A stretch of 64,000 bases of DNA from contig JAMWFC010000126.1 in assembly GCA_027475525.1 (NCBI GenBank), forward strand, positions 744,001 through 808,000. Direction: 5' to 3'. The notes under the pieces are model-generated. The model ran no database searches. It had not been told where the DNA came from and worked only from the letters and a program-made list of their open reading frames with translations. A program made the position numbers and the translations under genes. Each line of letters opens with the position of its first letter. Position 1 is the stretch's first letter. This document shows, one piece after another, positions 45,861-57,183 of this stretch. This DNA is from Macrolepiota albuminosa. Lineage: Eukaryota > Basidiomycota > Agaricomycetes > Agaricales > Agaricaceae.

Positions 45861-46259
45861 ACATGCTACATGTGGCTGAACCTTTGGTTCAAATCACTCT
45901 TGTAAGGCACGTACATGCTCTTTTGTGAGATCCTCCAGATTCAACCTTATGACTAGCTGCCTCCTCACTGCTCTTGTCATATTTGATGACGATTGCACAC
46001 TTCTTGCCTTCAGCAATACCCCATCAAATACAATATCTGATGCTTTAGAAATCTTGTCCTCTCATGTGTAATGGTATACTTCCTCCATCTGGGTTGACTG
46101 CACCCTTTCCATAGTATGCATCACCATTGATGCTACCAACTCATTCCACTCTCATGGCATTTGTAGGTCATACGTCTATTGCACTTCTAGCTGAGGCACT
46201 GGTCAATCCACTCCACAGTTGCCATTGTACTATATACCTTGTTCTTGACGAGATCCTCT

Positions 46260-47005
46260 ACCCTTACTCAAGAGCTAGTTGGCTGGCATTCCAGCGAATC
46301 CACTACACATTTATCATGCTCATTCTTATACTGTGTAGTCTGATTAGGCTTTCTCTTTGTACACCTATCAACATCTGGGTGCTTCCCCATCTTCAGAGTT
46401 CCTTGAAACTCTTCCTCAGTCATCAGAATAGCTAGTGAATTTGCCAGCAGGCCTTTTGGTGGGATGTGCTCATCTTCCACCTCCTGTACAATTGCTTTTT
46501 TGCAGCTATTTAGTCAGTCATGTTTGTTGTGATGCTTCTCTGTTGCGCAATAGCACCTCAGATGGCCATCCATGTTGCTTAACATGACTTTCTTTGCCTT
46601 TATAGGCATACCATTCACAATAACTATGTCGTTCACAAAATCCAAGGATACCTTGTTTTTACACATCAATGGTGTACCAATGATCATATCATAGTGATCA
46701 AAATTTGCTATGTCCACATACTCCTTGGTTGACGTCCCTGACATCTTTATTGTTACTTCAGCGCCAAACTGCACCATGGCACGGCTTCCTACAGTTCCCA
46801 ACTGGAGCATCAGTGGCTCCTCCAGCTCATGGATGCATATTGCCATGAGCAAACTGGGGTGTAATGCCTGTAGTGGTACTCCCTGAGTCCCACAATATCC
46901 AGGCAGGATGTCTATTGACATCCATGTAGGTGACCAAGCACTCCTTCTTTTTGGGAGTATATCATGGCTGCTGCAACTTATTAGTTGTTTTCTGCAGTGT
47001 GACAT
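46260..47005 (-). pseudogene. Element B aspartic protease
   Basis: Near 46890 the minus strand reads WILWDSGSTTTGITP-type text, with frame breaks; DSGS is the active site. The open stretch 47005-46514 contains EEPLMLQLGTVGSRAMVQFG and FDHYDMIIGTPLMCKNKVSL. The same domain is seen in elements D and B1. From 46260 to 45860 the linker has no recognised domain. Confidence 0.82.
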
Positions 47006-48160
47006 GTCTCATTTGGATGCATTGCTCTCCATGGCACTCAGTCAGTGCAAATAAATATTCATCCTCATCATCACAAGTATAGTAGTTGCTGTCATACACA
47101 TCCACTGCGACATATTTGTTGCTATCTATCTGAATGCTTTCAGCGTCATCCATTTCTGAGCCATCAGCCTCTACTTGCAGCTCTTCCTCAGCCTCCTTGA
47201 TGACCTCCTTGTCATTGTTGTCACTGACAATATCACTGGGGGCTGCAGCTGTATGGGCTGCTCAGATGTGTGCCTTGGACGGCACAGGACATTCCTTAGC
47301 AAAATGTCCAGCCCTCCTACAATTGTAGCATACTGAGGGGTCTCCTGCAGGTTTTCTCTGGGCCATTCCAGCATCCACATTGGTTTGCTAGCCATACGTG
47401 CTGCATCTACTACACCCCCTCTCATTGCTACCTGCTTTTAATCCAAAGAGGATCGACTATCTTTTGCTAGCAGGTATCCAGCAGGTTTTGGTCAAGGCTG
47501 TTGGCCTCCAGGACTTGTCTTGCAGACGACAAATCATGGATTGCAATTGTTCTCCATCTCCAACTGTTTGGCCAGAAAAGTTCCCACTTTCACTGCCTGA
47601 CGGTTCACAGGCCCTTGGTGTGAGCTATGCTGCTTATAATGATTTGCAGTCTATGTCAACTGCTCATAACAAATGGCATACGCCAAGAACTCAGTCACAG
47701 TATTGACCTCCAAAGACAAATTGTTGTTGCGTATCAACGATCTCCTCACATCTGCAGGTATTTCATCCAGGAATGTCTCACAAATGGTATATTTGTCTGG
47801 ATAGATAGCCATATTCTGTGCATGACCCACCAGGTCATCATAGAATGTCTGGACACTAGTTTTGGCATCATACACTGCCTTTTTGAAGGCATCCTGAGCT
47901 TCTTGCATAGTTGTCGCACTGATGAAGCAATTATACAGTCCTATCAAGACCTCTTTAAATGTCCAATACAATTTATTGCAATTGATGTGAAGGATGTGGC
48001 AGTGGAGCCAACTCCACCCTCTTCTTCCATAAATTTGTATAACACAAATATTCTTTCTTGGTCTATATTGTCTCTACTATAATAGCAGGCTGTCAGGTGG
48101 TAACAGACGTCCATAGCCCAGTCCTCTAGCTGAAAGAACCTATGCCCTCTAGCATATGCA

Positions 48161-49156
48161 TGTTGATGACGCCCAAATTAAGCTGGGTGCTGTGTGGACT
48201 ATCACTAGTACAGCTACTTAGCCAATATAGCTTTGGGCATGCTAAGTGTGTGAGAGAGTTCTGGACAGGTCCCAGAGAATACATGGTAGGCAAGAGGTTG
48301 GTGGCAAGGAAAGTAGGTGATTGGAGGCACTTGCGTAAGGCTCCAAAATGTGGCTACAGGATGCTAAAAGTTGCTAAGGGGGAGGACTAAGAGCATGGAA
48401 AAGTCGCTAAGGAAGGCGCTAAGAGGTGTGGGAAAGAGTCACTAAGAGGCGCTAAATGTTAGCATTTAGAATATGATAATAAAAGAATGAGATTGCTTAG
48501 CGGATCTAAGCATGAAAGCCAAGCCGTAGTTGCAAGGCACTAGAGAGAGAGATATATATATATATAAAACTAGAGCAGAGTCCTCTTGCTTGACATAGTC
48601 AACAAGAGGTAGTCTGTCATGTATGGTGACCAAAATGTTGGAATATGATCCCTACTGCCAAATTGATTCCTTTTACTACTAACAAAAAGTAAGTATTTAT
48701 AGTAAAGAAAGTTAGCCAACGCTAAGAGATTAAGCGCCACTAGAGGTGGTGAACTGATAAAAATGTAAGTAAATGCAGTGAATTGAATTGTATAGTAAAA
48801 AGGTCTATAACGGTGCTGTTACGGAAATACTTCATCATTTCCTCTTGTAAGCGCTGCCACTGGCTAAGAGCATTATTCTGGATTGACTGATGCCAAGTGT
48901 CTGTGTAAATGTATAGCCTTGGAGTGCAAGTGGCAAGGTGCGGCAAGGTGTCAATAGTGGTGCGGAAAATAAATGGTGCTATAAAAAGTGGTCTGAGAGT
49001 AATTGGAGTCTGTAGCTGTGAGTTATTAGTGTAAAAATATGAGAAAAATAGTGCCGGAAGCGCTAGAGTGTGGCGCTTCTGGTGGTACTAGTGGGCCAAT
49101 GTGAGGTGCAGGTATTGGTGCTATCTGTAGCCAGCCATAATGCAGGCTCATCAACA
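48161..49156 (+). repeat. ~1 kb solo LTR-like insertion (family L) in element B gag
   Basis: The insertion starts TGTTGATGACGCCC and ends GGCTCATCAACA, giving 9-bp inverted ends TGTTGATGA/TCATCAACA. B1 gag at 9370-9420 shows the uninterrupted sequence. The interior has a TATA-like run (48553-48570), repeated GCTAAG words between 48390 and 48460, and many CpGs, so it is young. Flanks give an imperfect TSD (tatgc/tatgt if shifted by one base). Orientation is uncertain. Confidence 0.65.
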
Positions 49157-50331
49157 TATGTGCTTACCATCAAATTTGCGGGGACTTATCCCAGCAGAGA
49201 ATTTAACCTGACTCCAAAGGAGTCATCCACCAGTCAAGTGAGGTGGTCATGCATATGATCCGTATGGATCCTAACTGCCTCATTCATTCCCAGCATAGTT
49301 TCATGCAAATCATGAGGTGCAGGCATCAAAAATGTCCAAAGACTGTGAAACAGGTGTTTCTTTCTGGCCGTGAGGTAGGCTGTTGCCTTACCTCTTGCTC
49401 CGCTGGTGATCCACCAGCATGCCTGCCACCATTACAACAATTATTATTATCTATGACTCCCACCATTGTTATTGCAACAATTTGGCTCCCTCATATCGTA
49501 ATGATCACTACTATTATCACTACCTTCTGGATCTCTGTCTGGTTTGGCAGTTCGAGCAGTGAATTGTCACTGCATATCATCAACAGGCATTACACCTTCA
49601 TGCCCTTCAAAGGCTATCTCCTGGTTGTCAATTAATGACTCACCATGATCACGCAAGTCCTGGTTGCACATCCTTTGATAATTGATGCATTCATTCCAGT
49701 TGTCTACTAGGTGGACATATTGTACTACGCATTGTAGTCGCATTTGTTCCTCAAGAATATGGACTTTGTCCACCTCTTCTTTGATAGTGACTTGCATTTG
49801 AGGTGTCTTGACCTCTTGCACAGCAAGTATTGCCTCTGGCTCTACTGAAGTCATTGTCAATGTCTTGACTTCAGATAATACCTGCTGAGGCATACCACTA
49901 ACATTACGTTGATGATTTGCGGCATTCTGATGCCTGGCATAGTCTTGCTGAGACTCATTAGCCTGGCAAGGTGCATTTAGCAATTCCATTGCATCTGCAA
50001 TCAATGGTGCTCATTGATTCACACTTATTTTGCATTCAACTAAATCGGCTGGAGTGGCTGTTGAGACAGCTGACCCTCACACCACTTTGCGCTTGAGGTA
50101 TTCCACCACTTTGAGTTTGAAGATGTGCACGAATAGTTCACTATATTCAAAGTACATTGTGGCTCCTAGCAGCCATTAACTGTAGATGCTTTACTACATA
50201 AAGCTGCAGACACTTTTGCATTGATTTTATGAGGGCATTTGGCTTGCTGATAGTGACACTCCTGAGACCGCGGATCTTTCCCCTGGTTTACCACCAGGCC
50301 ATACAATGGACATCATCCATGACATGGATAG

Positions 50332-51068
50332 TGTCACGACCCCTCCCCTCCGGATCCGCCCTGGGACACCCCCAGAACACCACCCGGGACCCTCCCTCCA
50401 ACCCCACAGGACATGCCCCGCCATCACGACTACCAACACCGCCATCACGCGCATCAAGGACTGCCATCAGCTGCCACTAGCCCCGATCAATGATCAGATC
50501 ATGCGGCTTGCTCCCGGCCATCACGCATCACGCATCACAGCTGCCTCCATGCCAATTGATCGCGCGATCCAGGTATACAGTCCCTGCCCGCTACTCAATG
50601 ACTTCTGGAACCCATCCCAGACACTCCGGAACCCCAAGACCCGGCCCCGTAGTACTTATAGCATAGCTCTCCATTGTATTCGCTAGTCTTGATATTACAC
50701 TGCTTACACTGTTTTCACTTGGTTACTTGAATTGTTGCGCGCCCTCTATTTGACTGGTACGCATTGACTGGCACGCATTGACTGGCACGCTTGAATACTC
50801 GTGTGCTCTAAGATTGGTACGCACTTCGCGACTTTAATTTGCTAACTTGGTCTCGTCTTAGAACCTCCGGGTCACAACTCGACCCCCACCCGAATCCCCC
50901 AGCTACTCACAACCCAAAACCTCCAGACCAAGTTCCCTCTCCCAGGATTACCCCTGTCCACGTCTTGAACCCTGGAGTCCTAGCCCCAGAGTTCCAGACA
51001 CCTGAGTATCCGTGGGTCAAGTCCACATTGTAAGGGCGATTGCTTCCCCGACTCAGCGGAACCTGACA
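50332..51068 (+). repeat. Solo LTR, family C, in element B gag leader
   Basis: 737 bp, TGTCACGACCCCTCCCC ... GGAACCTGACA, with perfect TSDs gatag at 50327-50331 and 51069-51073. Like the copy at 14158 it is CpG-rich. Confidence 0.95.
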
Positions 51069-51287
51069 GATAGCCCATCCAGCATTCCAAAGCTCACACT
51101 CACATCGCAAGATAACTTTTTATCCTGCTTTGGCAGGAGTTGGTAAGTAGATGCAGGTTGCATCTCCTGACTCAGCGGAACCTGACAGATAGCCCATCCA
51201 GCATTCCAAAGCTCGCACTCACATCGCAAGGTAACTTTTCATCCTGCTTTGGCAGGAGTTGGTAAGTAGATGCAGGTTGCATCCAGT
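51050..51287. repeat. 119-bp imperfect tandem duplication spanning an LTR end
   Basis: The last 19 bp of the C LTR, its TSD and about 95 bp of gag (51050-51168) are repeated at 51169-51287. The copies differ at about three sites, all transitions, with the left copy the more decayed. The second copy therefore carries an orphan LTR end GACTCAGCGGAACCTGACA. Confidence 0.85.
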
Positions 51288-51470
51288 CAGCTTGAAGCAC
51301 AGGTGAATCACCTGTATCTGAGGCTGGAAAAGAAAGATCTGGATCAAGAGAGCCAGTCATGGAAGCACGTTCTTGATGTGATGCCAACAGAAATCAAGAG
51401 GTTTTGTAATGAGTTGCTTAGTTGATAACAAGCCTAGAGTCTAAAGCTGATAGCAGAAGTTTTAAAACAA

Positions 51471-51644
51471 TGTAAGCGTTGGTTACGAGCTAGAACCTTC
51501 TTGTGTGAATCACTCAGTGCTAAATCAGACCGCAGTATTGGATTTGACTAGTACTAGAGTGAATACAAGATGTTGGCTTATATAATACTCTACTGAAGGC
51601 ATATAGCGTTGTTGACACTAGCACACATGTGATGCTCTGTTACA
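51471..51644 (-). repeat. Element B 5' LTR
   Basis: 174 bp, plus-strand TGTAAGCGTTGGTTACGAGC ... CTCTGTTACA. It abuts the TSD ggcag at 51645 that pairs with 39397-39401. Confidence 0.93.
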
Positions 51645-52341
51645 GGCAGGGTCAGACTTTGCTTTTGTATTGATAATGTTCTGTGCATTCTTCATGAGGA
51701 TACAGATATTAGTAGGATTGCAGGGTGAATCGTGTGTACTTTTGCTAAGGAGTGTAGAGACTGAGTTCTGCAGAGACTCAAAAGAGTGATTATTCAGACT
51801 GTTGAGTAGCACAATGTAGGTGAAAAAATTCTTATTGACTTCTCCAATATCAAACACTCTTAACAATGTTGGCAATGCAACTGGCAGTGATGGGCAGAGG
51901 CTCAGATGAGGAGCAATAAGTTGAGAGGGCTTTCTGAAGAAGGGCAATCTGCTTTATTGGTCCCTTCCATTGTGCACAAGTCTTCAAGTCATTATATCAT
52001 TGTGCCACACCCCTGTCTGTAACCAGATCACAGTGCTCAGAGTCATCAAAATCTAACTTAATGAAGGTTATAGCCAGCTGGTTGTTCAACCCCCAGTTGG
52101 CATGCACACAAGGTTTGAGATTGAGGCTGGGGCAAGGTGTAATGGTATCAAAGACATGTCCATAGATGCCATTTAGTATGAGGGCATTATTCAGTTGTTC
52201 TGACCACTACATAAAGTCCTCATCAGCACATTTGTACCTTGTTCCCTCCCATTTATAACATATGATCTGCTCAGAAATCAATGGATTTGAAGCATTGGTA
52301 GAAAGAGGAGGTCCGGAGAGTGATACAGATATGGGGGCCAT
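51645..52341 (-). pseudogene. E1 gag, N-terminal part
   Basis: The start codon at 52341 gives MAPISVSLSGPPLSTNASNP. The copia gag text continues with LNNALILNGIYGHVFDTITP and, after stops and one shift, FESLQNSVSTLLSKSTHDSP and NTKAKSDPA at the joint. Across the B insertion the reading continues into 39401. Confidence 0.8.
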
Positions 52342-52521
52342 GTTAGAGAAGTAGAAAAGAGGACATCAGAGAAGTGTGACAAGGAAGACAAAGAAACCAA
52401 AGAGACAAAGAGGTCAGGTATGTGATGCGGCATGACTAGAGATCAGATCAGGGTGGATAGGGGATAGACACAACTCTGGTTCCCAATGTTCAACATTCTT
52501 TTATAAAAGTTGATGACAAAA

Positions 52522-52531
52522 GCCCATAACC
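52522..52531 (-). other. E1 primer-binding site, half-tRNA type
   Basis: Directly inside the 5' LTR the minus strand reads GGTTATGGGC. It is complementary to GCCCAUAACC, the anticodon stem-loop of initiator methionine tRNA. Copia-type elements are known to prime from a cleaved initiator tRNA at this place. Confidence 0.6.
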
Positions 52532-52813
52532 TGTTAGAAATCAGACGGTGTAAGACTAAGAACAATAAATAAGTATTATTCCTCAGCTCAATATAAGAGA
52601 CTAAGGTTGACTGTACCTAAGAACAATATATAAGTATTATTCTACGGTCTAGTTAATATTGTGACATATGTATGATAGTAAGTTGTTACTCACTCTCAGC
52701 CCAATATAAGGGCCAATGTTCATGTTGTGACAGTGGGTGATATTGTGTTTTGTTGACCCTGTATGAAGAGCATTGGTGTGATATTGGGAAAGGAGGGCCA
52801 CCAAAGTCCAACA
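52532..52813 (-). repeat. E1 5' LTR, internally deleted
   Basis: 282 bp, plus-strand TGTTAGAAATCAGACGG ... CCAACA. Compared with its 698-bp partner it lacks the hairpin's second arm with about 50 bp after it, and about 340 bp nearer the right end. CpGs of the partner are TpG or CpA here. Confidence 0.85.
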
Positions 52814-55800
52814 CTATGTTCTCATTGCTAGGTATGTATTTGATTGTAATCTTTCCATCTTCCATGGCTTGTCTAATAACATGGTGGTGGACATCAATAT
52901 GCTTGATGCAGTTGTGATTTTTCTTGTTCTTGGTGATGGTGATCAAGCCATTGTTGTTGTTCTTTAGACTGGATACAGTATTGTCATTCCAATTTTAGTA
53001 AGTGTAGAATACATCCATTTCATTTGTTTCCCTGCCTGTCGCAAAGCTATATACTTGGCCTCAGTGGTTGAGGTAGACACAGTGTCTTGGAACTTGAAGC
53101 TCCAGCTGGTAGGTCTCCCTGCCTGAAAATATATGCCACCTGATATAGACTTCCTTGTATCAATGTTACCTACAAAGTCTGAGTCATAGTAGTCTTGTGG
53201 GATGTAATTCTGGTATTTTAGGCTGCCATACTATAGTTGGTAGTGCAGAGCTGCTTTGATGTATTGCATTACATGCATAAGAGCAAGCCAGTGGAGTTTT
53301 CCTGGGTTGGACATGAATCTGCTTATGGATGTGATAGCATTTGATATATCAGGTTGAGTTCCTATCTGGGCATACATTAGTGATCCAAGCTCTTCTTTGT
53401 ATAGCTTATCAGCCATGCATTGATGTTCCTCATTCATTGCTAGTGCCTAGATGTGGCTCAAGATGATGTCTGAGAGAAGTGGCATATACTTGAGTATGCA
53501 ATCAGATATCCCATACTTCTTGAGGGTCCTCTTTAGATACTCCTTCTGGTCTGGCATGGTGATGTGTTGATCTCAATCATGACTAATTCTGATGCCTAGT
53601 ATGAATTTCATCTCACTCAAATCCTTGATCTCATACTTTTTGCCTAGTTTCCACCATGCTCTCCCTGCTTCTGCCTTCAACAAGGACATGCCTGATATGT
53701 TGTCCATGTAGATACTTGTGATGGTGATCTCCCCATCTCACTCTCTTGATCTTACTGACCTTACTGACTGGGCAGCCTCTGAGCACTTGAATCTGAGTTA
53801 CTTCATGTTTGCATCCAGCATGTGCAACCAGTTGTGGGCACTGTTCATTGTCCTATAGATTGCCTTGTCAAGGAGTGATACCAGGTTCCTCCTGTTGTCC
53901 TTGCCATGTCCTTCACCTTCACCAGTACTTGCTTTGTCACTTCCATGGATCTGCATGCCCCCACAAGCAGTGACTTGATAGACCTTGCTCAGTCAGATCT
54001 TGTACCTCTCTGGCTATTCCATCAGAATGGGGGCCTGCATCAGAGCATTGAGATATGCACTCATGTAATCTATCTGCCACATCTCAAAATCTCTAACTGT
54101 GCCCAGTGCTGTTGATGTGTAAGTAGTTATAACCACTGATGCATAGGTTGCAAAGTAGTCCATCCCCAGAATCTGGGAGAAGCCTTTCATGACAAGTCTG
54201 GCCTTCCAACCTGCCACCTTGCTATTGGAGTCATATTTGAGGGCAAAGGCTCAATGGTTCTTCATGGTGCATGCTTCCTCAGAGTGCTCAACCAAGCACC
54301 ACACCTTGTGTTCATGCATGTATTGGATCTCTTTGTCTATGGGGGCCTTTCACAGGTCAGGCCTTATCATCACCTCAGAGTATGTCTTGGAAATCCAGGT
54401 ATCCTCATCCTCACTAGTCTGAGTTGACATTGCTCCTGGCATGCTTGTGTATGTTTTCTCTTCAATCTCAGGGTTGGGCAGGTTGTCAGCAAGTGCTGTC
54501 TCTGCTGTGAAGCCAGTTCTTGCTGCCAGTCTAGCTGATCATTGCAGCTTGGCATTTGTAGGTTTGTCTGGCTACCTTGTCAAAGGAGGTTCCCTGGTGG
54601 CTTGCATTGTTGGTGCTGTCGTGTCTCAACTCTGCACTCCAGATCTGTTGGAGGCTCAAAGATGTCATATATGTCTACTGCTAGACTGTCATAACCATCA
54701 AGTAATGTCCTGTGTGCCTGGCCTTCCTCAAATATTACATCCTGTGAGCAGAAGATGCAGCCTGTTATGTATTTGAATAACTTGTAGTCTCCTCAGCCAA
54801 AGAATCTGACCAGAACACACTTCATGGATTGTGCATTGAGCTTACTTGCTCTGTCCTTCTTGGAGATTCTTGTGTAGACCATGCATCTTAAGAATTGTGA
54901 GTGTGAGATGTCAGGCTTCCTGCCTGTGTGGATCTTGTGTAGGGTACAATTAGAATGCCTGCTGCTGAGTACTATGTTACTATGTCAAAAATATACATGG
55001 CGGTGGAGGCCACCTCCTCTCAGTAATGGGCTGGAAAACATGAGTCAGCTAACATGCTGCATGCTGCAGGTCATGTCCAGTATTGTTTTCTCCATTCTAC
55101 CACACCATTTGCACTAAGGAGTGGAGGAGCATCATCTTGTGCTTTATCCCCCATCTGCAGTAGTATTCCTCTCAGAGGTCATTGTCAAATTCCCCATCTC
55201 CATCAGTTTAGATGCATTTGACCCTCTTTCCCATCTGCATTTCCATTTTGGCATCAAAATTTTCCAGGCATATGACCATTGTCTCCTTTAGCTTGTTTGA
55301 TAGAAACTAGACTTGGCACTCTATACTGGCTTAGTCTGTTGCCACCAGCATGAGGCTCCTCCTGCTAGTAGTCTGCACTTTCACAGGCCTCTACATGTCA
55401 AATGTGACCTGTTCATATAGCTTCACTTCAGGGTTGACATGTACATTGAAGGGTTGTTGTGCATGTTTCCTGAGTATACAATTCTTACACTGGGCTGAAG
55501 TGTCTATCTTTGTGACATTCAAGTTCTCAATGACTCCCTTCTGCATCATGTTACAAAGCATGCTCTTACTAACATGCACCATCTAGCAGTGGCATATTTT
55601 GAGATCATTGGCTGATTGAGAGATCACATTGCCAGAGCTGTTGGAGAGGGTCTGCAAGTTCCACTGTAAACATTGTGCCTGACATCAGGCATTTTATAAA
55701 CAGTCTGCCATCCAGTGTAATGAATGTGGCACCCTCATTGTATATAGCGAGTCTGACTCCTTTCTTACAAGCACACCTATTGAGACCAGGTTGTGTGCTA

Positions 55801-55985
55801 GGTCTGAGGCATGCAGAGCATCCTCAAAGATGATCTCAATGGTTTTATCACCATACTTCATCCACTTCCTGACTTGTCCACATTCCAAGATATCAAACAA
55901 TTCCTTTGTCATTGTGCCAATAAAATTACTTGAATCCACCTCACAGTATGTAATGAAGTTGTTGCAGCCTGCAAAGAAGTGCCAC
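52814..55985 (-). pseudogene. Copia H pol: protease end, integrase, reverse transcriptase, RNase H
   Basis: On the minus strand from right to left: pre-integrase text HFFAGCNNFITYCEV and FDILECGQVRKWMKYGDKTI (55985-55694); integrase entrance NCILRKHAQQPFNVHVNPEV (about 55480) and core (to about 54880); reverse transcriptase ARLVMKGFSQILGMDYFATY (about 54200) and YAQIGTQPDISNAITSISRF (about 53370). RNase H is NCIKHIDVHHHVIRQAMEDG to KYIPSNENI at the E1 joint. Stops are frequent. The remaining end is at 22320-22436 across E1. Confidence 0.8.
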
Positions 55986-56022
55986 CTGGTGGGGCGTGAC
56001 CACCCTAATCATAAATAAATAG

Positions 56023-57183
56023 ATGCAACACAACATGCAACACAACATGCTTGTGCATAGCATGATTACCCTAAATATCATCAATTCAATTGGTACTGGG
56101 GTCAAGATGAATAGCTTGGCAGCAGATATCTGGGGCTCTTTGACAGCTCTGCATAATGCAAAGTCTGACCTTGGCCTTATCATGCTGTCATGTTATACAC
56201 ATGACCAGTAGACTACAATGACCGTACATTTAGAATATCTTTTTCTTTAGTTTTATTCACTTCGTTCTAGGTACGTACAATCACGTGTACTGTACCAAAT
56301 TTGCGAATATATCTTTGTTCTAGACCCTTTTGTTGTACTGCCTTGCAATCTACAGACAAAAGCCTTACATATGCAGAGGAAGAGCTCAGTTCTATCAAGT
56401 ATGTGGATGGCACAAGCATCAAGGCTCACTTTAAAGCCCTACAGACTGCATGGTTAAAAGCCAATGACCAGAGTGCTAGTATTGATGACAAGCATTTTTG
56501 TGCATACATTATTAAGTCTATGCCTAGCTTGTGGGTGGAAATTATTGGCTCATCGCTTAATGAGACTATGTTAGCAAGTGTGATTGTGAGATTGATAATG
56601 CACACACTCTTGCTCCATGACATGACTGCTATGGCTCCTGCAAAGTCTGCTCATGCATCAGTAGCTCAGGCCAGCCATAATCCCAAGGACAGGGGCATTT
56701 GTTCCAATCTAAATTGTAGACACACCGGTCACACAATAAACAAGTGTTTTAGAAAGAGTGGTGGGCTTGAGAGACAGTAGCTGGATTGGTGGAAGAAGAC
56801 GTGCAGAGGAGGCAACAGCAATGCCCCTGCTGCAGCAGTTACCTCCACAACCCAGAGCACTACTGCCTCTCAGGCCAACTCCAGAGTAACATTAATTAAC
56901 AATGCATTGAGCCTGAGGTGCCTCATATTTTTAGCCCTGATCAATGATGGCACATGCAAGTGTGTCACCTATGCAGACTCTGCGGTGAGCCAACACTTCT
57001 TCACTAACTGTGATGATTTTGTTATGTATGGACCCCCTGATGACTCATGTAAGACTGGTTTTGCTACAAAAGATTCATTTGATGTCTTGAATTGTGGGCA
57101 CATCAGAAAGTGGGTAAAGTTTGGGAGAGAAATTATTGAGATCACATTTGACAATGCTCTGCATACCGCTGACCTCTCATCAT
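56023..57183 (+). pseudogene. Copia I gag and protease start
   Basis: The plus strand reads GTGVKMNSLAADIWGSLTAL (56095-56155). After a ~150-bp interruption come KYVDGTSIKAHFKALQTAW and SASIDDKHFCAYIIKSMPSL, ending in a knuckle CSNLNCRHTGHTINKCF (56700-56750). The protease start lies at 56960-57183, AVSQHFFTNCDDFVMYG to FDNALHTADLS. It is head-to-head with element H and shares with it the segment around the protease. It is cut at 57183 by a family-A LTR. Confidence 0.78.
56190..56340 (+). other. CpG-containing block interrupting copia I gag
   Basis: About 150 bp with TACGTAC, CACGTGTAC and TTTGCGAA words splits gag between AKSDLGLI and SLTYAEEEL. It includes a GTACGTACAATC...TTTGTTCTAG span (about 56273-56322) that looks like a short fungal intron. 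The origin is unknown. Confidence 0.35.

Larger units (their letters stand above)
47006..51470 (-). pseudogene. Element B gag, split by two solo LTRs
   Basis: The gag start MASHQERASMTGSLDPDLSF lies near 51387. Coiled, Gln/Glu-rich text follows at 50004-49567 (VHILEEQMRLQCVVQYVHLV), then a capsid-like block at 47971-47651 (GLYNCFISATTMQEAQDAFK). A CCHC knuckle CYNCRRAGHFAKEC lies near 47330-47290, with an acidic tail at 47153-47050. The stretch is interrupted by the LTRs at 48161-49156 and 50332-51068. Confidence 0.8.
39402..51644 (-). mobile_element. Ty3/gypsy element B, full length with a third ORF
   Basis: Two 174-bp LTRs bound it, with a perfect TSD ggcag at 39397-39401 and 51645-51649. 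On the minus strand the order is LTR, gag, protease, reverse transcriptase, RNase H, integrase with a chromodomain-like tail, a long extra ORF, polypurine tract, LTR. It is interrupted by two solo LTRs (48161-49156, 50332-51068). Relatives are at 4216-5640, 6844-10840, 10841-12238 and 15456-18498. Confidence 0.92.
22437..52813 (-). mobile_element. Ty1/copia element E1, full length, carrying two nested gypsy elements
   Basis: The outer ends are LTRs (22437-23134 and 52532-52813) flanked by a perfect TSD, ctatg at 22432-22436 and 52814-52818. Once the nested C (27026-39360) and B (39402-51644) elements are removed, gag is open across both joints: DPATALSTKGGNKPC reads through the 41-bp piece at 39361-39401 into 27025. 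Order on the minus strand is LTR, PBS, gag, protease, integrase, reverse transcriptase, RNase H, PPT, LTR. It is dead through scattered stops but largely complete. Confidence 0.93.

Noticed and set aside
48550..48572. Dinucleotide TA run as a functional microsatellite
   Set aside because: It is short and sits at the promoter-like position of an LTR; TATA-like function is the simpler reading.
52485..52531. TGTTCAACATTC as an alternative LTR start for E1
   Set aside because: The perfect ctatg TSD, the tRNA-half primer site and the shared TGTTAGAA terminus of the other copia LTRs all place the inner LTR end at 52532.
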